NCBI GenBank assembly: GCA_963830385.1
Contig: CAWHMD010000006.1
Location: forward strand, 620,001-684,000
DNA: 64,000 nucleotides
Source of the DNA: Bog-532 sp963830385
GTDB taxonomy: Bacteria; Actinomycetota; Actinomycetes; Streptosporangiales; Streptosporangiaceae
Direction of reading: 5' to 3'
Shown: positions 58,843 to 64,000 of the stretch, in pieces
Layout of the letters: every line of letters begins with the position of its first letter
How positions within the stretch are numbered: the stretch's first letter is position 1
Notes under the pieces: generated by a model
The model's database searches: none
Seen by the model: only the letters and a program-made list of their open reading frames with translations
What the model was told of the DNA's origin: nothing
Position numbers and translations under genes: made by a program

Positions 58843-59733
58843 CTAGCGCCCCACTCTGGTGAATCGTGCGGTGATGATCCGGGCCCCGACCAAGAGAATG
58901 AAAGCGATCACGATCAGAGTCAGCGCTGCGCCCCAGGCGCGAGCCTGGGCACCGTTGTACGGAGACGTCGCGTTGGCGAAGATCTGCGCGGGCAGCGCCG
59001 TGTTCGCGCCGCTGAAAACGTTGGAGTTGGTGCTGCTCACGGTCAGGATGGTGAACAGCAGCGGCGCGGTCTCGCCCGCGGCCCGCGCCACGGCGAGCAG
59101 GCAGCCGCTGACGATGCCGCCGATCGCGGTGGGCAGGACCACGGTCACCGTCACCCGGGCCCGGCTGGCGCCCAGGGCGTAGCTCCCCTCCCGTAGCGCG
59201 TCCGGCACCAGCGACAGCATCTCCTGGCTGGAGCGGATGATCAGCGGCAGCATCAGGCAGGCCAGCGCGAACGCGCCACCCAGCCCGGAGAAGCCGAAGT
59301 GCAGAGTCCAGATGGAGAAGATGAAGAGGCCCATCACGATCGAGGGCACGCCAGTCATGACGTCGGCCATGAACCCGATGATCCTGGCCAGCACGTTCTT
59401 CTTGCCGTACTCGTTGAGGTAGATCGCGCCCAGCACGCCCAGCGGGATGGCGATCACCGAGGCCAGCGCCGTGATCTCCAGCGTGCCGACGACCGCCGGC
59501 CCCATGCCGCCGATGTTCCCGGGCAGCACGTTGGGCGGGATCGCGGCGGTCAGGAACTGCCCGCTGATGATCCCGGCGCCCTTGGAGATCACCGTGTACA
59601 GCACGAAGACCAGCGGGACCATGATGATCAGCAGCGCGAGCACCATGAGCACGGTCATGATGCGGTTCTTGGTGCGCCGCCAGGACGGCGGCTCCCGCAG
59701 GTCAACCGCGGGCTGCTGCGTGGTTGCGGCCAT
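58843..59733 (-). CDS. pstA: Phosphate ABC transporter permease PstA
   Basis: A 296-residue permease with about six helices. The EAA loop region is SSQEMLSLVPDALREGSYALGASRA followed by TVVLPTAIGGIVSG, as in PstA. ATG 59733 overlaps the pstC stop (TGATG). With PstC it makes the channel for phosphate bound by PstS. Confidence 0.96.
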   Translation of the reverse strand: MAATTQQPAVDLREPPSWRRTKNRIMTVLMVLALLIIMVPLVFVLYTVISKGAGIISGQFLTAAIPPNVLPGNIGGMGPAVVGTLEITALASVIAIPLGVLGAIYLNEYGKKNVLARIIGFMADVMTGVPSIVMGLFIFSIWTLHFGFSGLGGAFALACLMLPLIIRSSQEMLSLVPDALREGSYALGASRARVTVTVVLPTAIGGIVSGCLLAVARAAGETAPLLFTILTVSSTNSNVFSGANTALPAQIFANATSPYNGAQARAWGAALTLIVIAFILLVGARIITARFTRVGR

Positions 59734-60707
59734 CAGGCCCCCCTCGAGCGCCTGGTGGAACGGGCCACCACACCGCGGGCGATGATGTTGATGATGATGG
59801 TCAAGGCGAACAGCAGCACACCGAGCCCGATCAGCGCGGCCCGGAACACCCCGGAGGCCTCACCGAACTGGTCGGCGATGACGGAGGGCATCGAGTAACC
59901 GGGCGCGAACAGGTGCGAGGTGATCTGGGGCGAGGCCCCGATCACCAGGGCGGCCGCGATCGTCTCACCCATGGCCCGGCCCAGGCCGAGCAGGACCGAC
60001 CCGACGATGCCGCTCTGGCTGTGCGGCCAGACCGCGCCGCGGATCATCTCCCACCGGGTGGCGCCCAGCGCGTAGGCACCCTCACGGTCGATGGCGGGCA
60101 CGGTGGCGATGACCTCGCGGGACAGCGAGGTGATGATCGGCGTGATCATGAAGGCCAGGATCAGGCCGGCGGTGAAGAACGAGGCCCCGCTGACCGGCGG
60201 CCCGAACAGCGAGCCGAGCACCGGGATGCCCTTCACGCCTGAGCCGATCGAGGTGTAGATCTTCTGAAGCCAGGGCGCGAGCACCAGGATGCCCCACAGA
60301 CCCCAGACCACCGATGGGACCACGGCCAGCAGGTCGATCACGTACACGATCGGCCGGGACCAGCGCCGCGACACCACTTCGGTCAGCAGCAGGGCGATGC
60401 CCAGGCTCAGCGGCACCGCGATGATGATGGCGATCAGCGACGAGATCGCCGTGCCGTAGACGAAGTCCAGCGAGCCGAACTTGTTGGCGGAGGGGTTCCA
60501 GGTGGTGGAGAAGACCCCCGACAGACCCTCCTGGGAGAACCAGGATGAGGCCTGCTGGCTGGTGGAAAAGGCGATCAGGATCAGGATGGCCAGGACGAGC
60601 AGGCCGGCCGCCAGCGCCAGGATCTGGAACACGCGGTCGCCGAACGGCCGCCGTTCCTTCAGGGTGCTGGCGGGCCCGGTCTGCTCCGCCTGCGTTGCTG
60701 TGCTCAC
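59733..60707 (-). CDS. pstC: Phosphate ABC transporter permease PstC
   Basis: A 324-residue permease with about six helices and the EAA-type loop SREVIATVPAIDREGAYALGATRWEMIRGAVWPHS. It forms the heterodimeric channel with PstA. It starts 52 nt after the pstS stop. Confidence 0.96.
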   Translation of the reverse strand: MSTATQAEQTGPASTLKERRPFGDRVFQILALAAGLLVLAILILIAFSTSQQASSWFSQEGLSGVFSTTWNPSANKFGSLDFVYGTAISSLIAIIIAVPLSLGIALLLTEVVSRRWSRPIVYVIDLLAVVPSVVWGLWGILVLAPWLQKIYTSIGSGVKGIPVLGSLFGPPVSGASFFTAGLILAFMITPIITSLSREVIATVPAIDREGAYALGATRWEMIRGAVWPHSQSGIVGSVLLGLGRAMGETIAAALVIGASPQITSHLFAPGYSMPSVIADQFGEASGVFRAALIGLGVLLFALTIIINIIARGVVARSTRRSRGA

Positions 60708-60759
60708 TTGACTGGACTCACTTGACTGGGTCGATCAGCTGAAACGGTGACGATCGGGC

Positions 60760-61890
60760 TCAGGACGAGCCCGAGCTCGGGGCGGCCGCAGCGCCGGAGC
60801 CGATCTTGCTCAGCTGGGCGATGGCCATCTTGTCGATGTTGGCGGGCAGCGGCGCGTAGTTCAGCTCCGGCAGCAGCTTCTGGCCGGCGCCGAGCAGGTA
60901 GCCGATGTAGCCCTTGAGGTTGGCGGTCGTCGTCGAGCTGGACTGGGCCGCGTTCACCAGGTCCCAGGACTGGTAGGTGACCGGGTAGGAGCTGGCGCCC
61001 GGCGCCCAGATCGCGCTGAAGGTCAGGTCCGACGCCACCGTGGCCTGGCTGGCCGCGGCCGAGGCGGCCGAAGCCGACGGGGCGATGAACGCGCCGCTCT
61101 GGTTCTTGACCGACGCCATGGAGAGGTTGGAGGCCTTGGCGTCGGAGAAGTCGACGTAACCGATGGCGCCCGGGGTCTGCTTGACGATCGAGTCGACGCC
61201 GCCGTTGCCGCTACCGCCACGGCTGTTGGAGGGCCAGTTGATGGTCGAGCTGGTGCCGAGCTTCCACACGCCGGGAGCCGACTTGACCAGGAACTCGGAG
61301 AAGTTCTGGGTGGTGCCGGAGGAGTCCGACCGGCGGGCGATGGTGATCGCCGTGCTGGGCAGCTTGGCGCTCGGGTTGAGGGCCTTGATGGCCGGGTCGC
61401 TCCAGGTCTTGATCTCGCCCTGGAAGATCTTGGCGATCGTCGGGCCGTCCAGCTTGAGGCTGCTCACCCCGGACAGGTTGTAGGACAACGCGATCGGGCC
61501 GATGACGACCGGGAAGTACAGGATCGTTTTGCCCTTGAAGTTCGACGCTTCCTTGGTCGGGATCGGCGAGTCCGAGCCCGCGAAGTTGACCACGCCCGAG
61601 GCCAGGTCGGTGCGGCCCTTACCGGAGCCGCCGCCGCCGTAGTTGACCGTGAGGCCCGGCTGCTCGGTCTTGAAGGCCTGGATGGCAGCCTGCTGGAAGG
61701 TGGTCTGGAACGTCGACCCGCTGGCGTTCAGCGTGCCCGAGAGCTTGGCGGCGGCGCTGCTGCTGCTCGCCTTCGGGGCGCTGCTGGATCCGCCGCTGCC
61801 ACTGCCGGACGAAGAGCAGGCGGCCAGCACCGCCACCGCGGCCAGGGCGACACCCGCCGTCGCGGTCTTCTGGATGCGCACACGTTGCAT
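60760..61890 (-). CDS. pstS: Phosphate ABC transporter substrate-binding lipoprotein PstS
   Basis: A 376-residue lipoprotein with lipobox LAAC (Cys25), a Ser/Gly-rich linker and the phosphate-binding loops ASGSTFQTTFQQAAI, NYGGGGSGKGRTDLASG and IARRSDSSGTTQNFSEF. It is first in the pstSCAB-phoU operon; AAGGGG lies 10 nt before the ATG. The 400-bp leader may hold PhoP sites. Confidence 0.95.
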   Translation of the reverse strand: MQRVRIQKTATAGVALAAVAVLAACSSSGSGSGGSSSAPKASSSSAAAKLSGTLNASGSTFQTTFQQAAIQAFKTEQPGLTVNYGGGGSGKGRTDLASGVVNFAGSDSPIPTKEASNFKGKTILYFPVVIGPIALSYNLSGVSSLKLDGPTIAKIFQGEIKTWSDPAIKALNPSAKLPSTAITIARRSDSSGTTQNFSEFLVKSAPGVWKLGTSSTINWPSNSRGGSGNGGVDSIVKQTPGAIGYVDFSDAKASNLSMASVKNQSGAFIAPSASAASAAASQATVASDLTFSAIWAPGASSYPVTYQSWDLVNAAQSSSTTTANLKGYIGYLLGAGQKLLPELNYAPLPANIDKMAIAQLSKIGSGAAAAPSSGSS

Positions 61891-61978
61891 ATTGAAAGAA
61901 CCCCTTTTTAGTTACCCTGGGCTGCGCGGCCACAACTGTCGGCCATATCTCTGCCACGCACGGTTAGGCGAATCAGAT

Positions 61979-62000
61979 TGCTCACCGGGTGCACCGGTGT
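61979..62000. promoter_or_regulatory. Candidate PhoP (PHO box-like) direct repeat
   Basis: GCTCACC and GTGCACC units about 10 bp apart recall the 11-bp direct repeats of Streptomyces PHO boxes (GTTCACC). Match and spacing are only fair; nearby position 89 bp or more upstream of pstS fits. Confidence 0.25.
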
Positions 62001-62188
62001 GCGCCAGATTGTCGCTGCCTCAAGGTAAGGGCCTGCGAGTTAACGGCAGGCAAACGAGCCCTTAACTCGACCTAGCTTTCGCATGTGCTTTGGGCGTCTT
62101 TACCAGCTGTTAGGAGTCCTGATATTCCGCGTCATCTGCACGTCACTTTCACGCCAGCCAGCCCACCCGGAATCGTTATTGGGGGGTT

Positions 62189-62206
62189 ATTTGCCTTCGG
62201 GCAAAT
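62189..62206. other. UUCG-capped stem-loop upstream of pstS
   Basis: ATTTGCC-TTCG-GGCAAAT is a perfect 7-bp stem with the stable TTCG loop on the plus strand. The position is between the sulfur-operon terminator and the pst leader. It may stabilise a 3' end or act in the 5' region; no T-run follows. Confidence 0.55.
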
Positions 62207-62223
62207 TCCACTATGAATAAAAC

Positions 62224-62255
62224 GCCCCGCCGCCCGGGGAACCGGGCGGCGGGGC
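62224..62255 (-). terminator. Strong intrinsic terminator of the sulfurtransferase operon
   Basis: A perfect 14-bp stem (GCCCCGCCGCCCGG and its complement) around a 4-nt loop is followed on the minus strand by GTTTTATT. It lies 47 nt after the DUF1416 stop and stops transcription before the pst promoter. Confidence 0.88.
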
Positions 62256-62301
62256 GGACGAGCGGCCGCGAGACGACGAGCGGCCCGCGGCAGGGACTAA
62301 C

Positions 62302-62628
62302 TCAGACGGCCACCTCGACCTTGGTGACCTTGCCGGTCTCGGCCGACACGCTGCGGTCGGCGCGGGCACCGCCGGGCGCGAGCACCCGGAGCTTCCAGGT
62401 CCCCGGCGCGGCGAAGAAGCGGAAGCCGCCGTCCTCGCCCAGCGGGACCTCGGCCACGAACTCGTCGCCGGTGCCCAGCAGCCGGGCGTAACCGGTGGAC
62501 AGCGGGGCGTTGTCACGCACCACGCGGCCCTCGACCACCGCCTGGTTGCCCACGTCGGCGGCCGCGGTCACCGGGACACCACCGGCGGGCGCCCCGCAGC
62601 CGTCGCCGGCCTCACTGGTGGCGCTCAT
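62302..62628 (-). CDS. DUF1416 family protein
   Basis: A 108-residue protein: QAVVEGRVVRDNAPLSTGYARLL, a GDEFVAEVPLGEDGGFRFFAAPG stretch and LRVLAPGGARADRSV. This is the DUF1416 pattern, a carboxypeptidase-regulatory-like beta sandwich always paired with a rhodanese in actinobacteria. A Cys-Gly pair (GDGCGAPAGG) at the N-terminus might carry sulfur. The ATG overlaps the rhodanese stop by 4 nt. The function is unknown. Confidence 0.88.
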   Translation of the reverse strand: MSATSEAGDGCGAPAGGVPVTAAADVGNQAVVEGRVVRDNAPLSTGYARLLGTGDEFVAEVPLGEDGGFRFFAAPGTWKLRVLAPGGARADRSVSAETGKVTKVEVAV

Positions 62629-63467
62629 CGGGCGTCACCGAGCTCGATCGGGACGCCCACCAGGGAGCCGTACTCGGTCCAGGAGCCGTCGTAGTTCTTC
62701 ACGTTCGGCTGCTCCAGGATCTCGTGCAGGACGAACCAGGTGTGCGCGGAGCGCTCACCGATCCGGCAGTAGGCGATGGTGTCCTTGCTGAAGTCCAGCC
62801 CGGCCTCGTCCTTGTAGAGCTCGGTGAGGTCGGCGTCGGACTTGAACGTGCCGTCCTCGTTGGCCGCCTTGGACCAGGGGACGTTCTTGGCGGTGGGGAT
62901 GTGGCCGCCGCGCTGCGCCTGCTCCTGCGGCAGGTGGGCCGGGGCCAGCAGGCGGCCGGCGAACTCGTCGGGCGAGCGCACGTCGACCAGGTTGCGCTTG
63001 CCGATCGCGTCCACGACCTCGTCGCGCTTGGCGCGCAGCGTCGCGTCCTGCTCGGACGCCTTGTAGTCGGTGGCCGGGCGCTGCGGCACGTCGGTGGTCA
63101 GCTCGCGGGAGTCCAGCTCCCACTTCTTGCGGCCGCCGTCGAGCAGCTTCACGTTCTGGTGGCCGTACAGCTTGAAGTACCAGTAGGCGTAGGACGCGAA
63201 CCAGTTGTTGTTGCCACCGTAGAGGACCACCAGGTCGTCGTTGGCGATGCCGCGCTCGGACAGCAGCTTCTCGAACCCGACCCGGTCCACGAAGTCCCGG
63301 CGCACCGGGTCCTGCAGGTCCTTCTTCCAGTCGATCTTGATGGCGTTGCGGATGTGACCCTTGTCGTAAGCGCTGGTGTCCTCGTCGACCTCGACCAGGA
63401 CAACCCCCGGGTCACCGGCGTGTGCTTCCACCCACTCGGCGTCCACGAGGGCTTCGGAGCGGCTCAT
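62625..63467 (-). CDS. Thiosulfate sulfurtransferase (tandem rhodanese)
   Basis: A 280-residue protein with two rhodanese domains. The N-terminal one lacks the active Cys (VVLYGGNNNWFASYAYW), and the C-terminal one has Cys234 in AYCRIGERSAHTWFVL with the substrate loop of the CRxGxR type. It moves sulfane sulfur from thiosulfate to a thiol acceptor. It is typical of actinobacterial SseA/CysA2-type proteins. DUF1416 follows with a 4-nt overlap, and DUF4395 precedes it. Confidence 0.94.
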   Translation of the reverse strand: MSRSEALVDAEWVEAHAGDPGVVLVEVDEDTSAYDKGHIRNAIKIDWKKDLQDPVRRDFVDRVGFEKLLSERGIANDDLVVLYGGNNNWFASYAYWYFKLYGHQNVKLLDGGRKKWELDSRELTTDVPQRPATDYKASEQDATLRAKRDEVVDAIGKRNLVDVRSPDEFAGRLLAPAHLPQEQAQRGGHIPTAKNVPWSKAANEDGTFKSDADLTELYKDEAGLDFSKDTIAYCRIGERSAHTWFVLHEILEQPNVKNYDGSWTEYGSLVGVPIELGDAR

Positions 63468-63490
63468 TGGTTAAAAACCTCCTTGATGGA

Positions 63491-63922
63491 TCAGGCTGCC
63501 GGGCTTCCCTGTGACGACGGCCAGATCCGGCGGATGAACAAATACATCTGGCAGCCCAGGCAGTAATCGAACGCCGCGTTGAGGAACGCGGCCGCCAGGG
63601 CCAATGCTGTGAAAGCGATCCCGATTCCCGCCATCCCGGTCGCGTAGCCGATCACGCCGATCGCGGCGAAGACCGTCCCCACCGCCTGAGCGAACCGCGG
63701 GGGCGCGGCCGGCTCGAAGCGGGTGGGTGGTCCCAGCCGCGGCCGGATCAGGAAGCGGTAGACCAGCCCGTAGGGGGCGTACCGCATCCCGGCGATGGCG
63801 CCGACCGCGAACACGAGCATCTGGGCGAGCAGCAACCACTTGCTGGCGGTGGCCAGCGCGAGGGCCAGGACGACCGTGGTGATGACCGCGGCGAACCTCG
63901 GCCCCCTCGCGTCGATGTCCAT
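63491..63922 (-). CDS. DUF4395 membrane protein
   Basis: A 143-residue protein with four hydrophobic segments and DYCLGCQMYLFIRR near the C-terminus; the CxxC there is characteristic of DUF4395. It may pass electrons or sulfur across the membrane to the rhodanese (inference). ATG 63922 follows AAGGAG at 7 nt. In related organisms a thioredoxin-like gene lies upstream; the window ends before such a gene can be seen. Confidence 0.88.
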   Translation of the reverse strand: MDIDARGPRFAAVITTVVLALALATASKWLLLAQMLVFAVGAIAGMRYAPYGLVYRFLIRPRLGPPTRFEPAAPPRFAQAVGTVFAAIGVIGYATGMAGIGIAFTALALAAAFLNAAFDYCLGCQMYLFIRRIWPSSQGSPAA

Positions 63923-64000
63923 GGTTGTGCTCCTTACTGCTGACAGATTCCCGGGCACACTGCACGCCGATGAAGGCCGGGCGGGACGATATCGCGGCGC

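Larger units (their letters stand above)
61891..62301. other. pstS leader and downstream sulfur-operon terminator region
   Basis: 411 bp holding the pst promoter (minus strand) and the 3' end of the DUF1416 gene. Two stem-loops are listed separately. TGCTCACCGGGTGCACCGG (61979-61997) resembles two PHO-box-like halves of the type G(T/C)TCACC in the plus orientation, close to the pst start, but with weak match. No gene is seen. Confidence 0.6.

Noticed and set aside
63923..64000. C-terminal end of a thioredoxin gene upstream of DUF4395
   Set aside because: A frame with a TAA just before the DUF4395 start exists, but the visible residues do not look like a thioredoxin end and too little sequence is available.
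1..64000. tRNA, rRNA, tmRNA or CRISPR genes anywhere in the window
   Set aside because: No cloverleaf with a GTTCGA loop in a free region, no rRNA-like stretch and no spaced direct repeats were found by reading both strands; a tRNAscan or Infernal run would be decisive.

Overview
The window is about 72% G+C with dense, mostly minus-strand operons, many GTG/TTG starts and 1-8 nt stop/start overlaps. It carries a set of actinomycete markers: BldC, a Rex-hemACD operon, the 32-residue AURKAIP1-like ribosomal protein, MurT-GatD, a Nur-like Fur protein, DUF4229, DUF1416, DUF4395 and Mfd-SurA-MazG. This points to a filamentous-type Actinomycetia member (Streptomycetales, Streptosporangiales or Catenulisporales-like); the sequence alone does not fix the genus. 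No rRNA, tRNA, CRISPR array, transposase, integrase or prophage gene was found.

Layout, left to right. 1-10354 is a seven-gene minus-strand surface-glycan operon: two GT2 glycosyltransferases, a NodB deacetylase, a 1348-residue flippase/membrane-enzyme fusion, an ATP-grasp ligase, a flavin monooxygenase-like protein and a membrane-anchored beta-helix protein cut by the window edge. 10355-11064 is a long, unusually AT-rich spacer. 11065-16549 is mfd, a SurA-like lipoprotein and mazG. 16794-20704 holds a methyltransferase, an APS kinase fused to a degenerate ATP-sulfurylase domain, a DUF4229 protein and a PLP dehydratase. 20848-23272 holds bldC, a two-gene unit with an anthrax-lethal-factor-like metallopeptidase, and a small PLDc_N membrane protein. 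23254-27320 is cytochrome c maturation (ResA-ResB-CcsB plus a phosphatase) with no ccdA. 27408-27521 is a nested inverted-repeat element. 27567-35535 is haem biosynthesis (rex-hemA-hemC-cobA/hemD-hemB, then a prim-pol protein and hemL) with a Rex-type operator upstream. 35747-39146 holds a glutaredoxin, a large repeat-rich membrane/ABM-domain protein, the AURKAIP1-like protein and a small HTH protein. 39458-43976 is acuC, proC, prodh, ygfZ and a Nur-like regulator. 44019-44263 is a short plus-strand unit with a 12-codon ORF. 44272-47599 includes nitrobindin, a DsrE-like protein and the lipid II amidation pair.

47618-55155 is the most intriguing part: four overlapping or adjacent minus-strand genes encoding HerA/TraG-like ATPase homologues whose Walker A lysines are lost, a membrane/coiled-coil partner, and a Ser-rich repeat protein, with no relaxase, integrase or visible secretion channel. 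55274-61890 is a phosphate system (pstS-pstC-pstA-pstB-phoU, a frame-broken GntR-like regulator and a second pstS). 62302-63922 is a rhodanese-DUF1416-DUF4395 sulfur unit ending in a strong terminator.

Three loci (ResB N-terminus, the split partner in the ATPase cluster, and the GntR-like regulator) show frame breaks that each a single missing base would repair. This may reflect systematic deletion errors in the assembly or real mutations.
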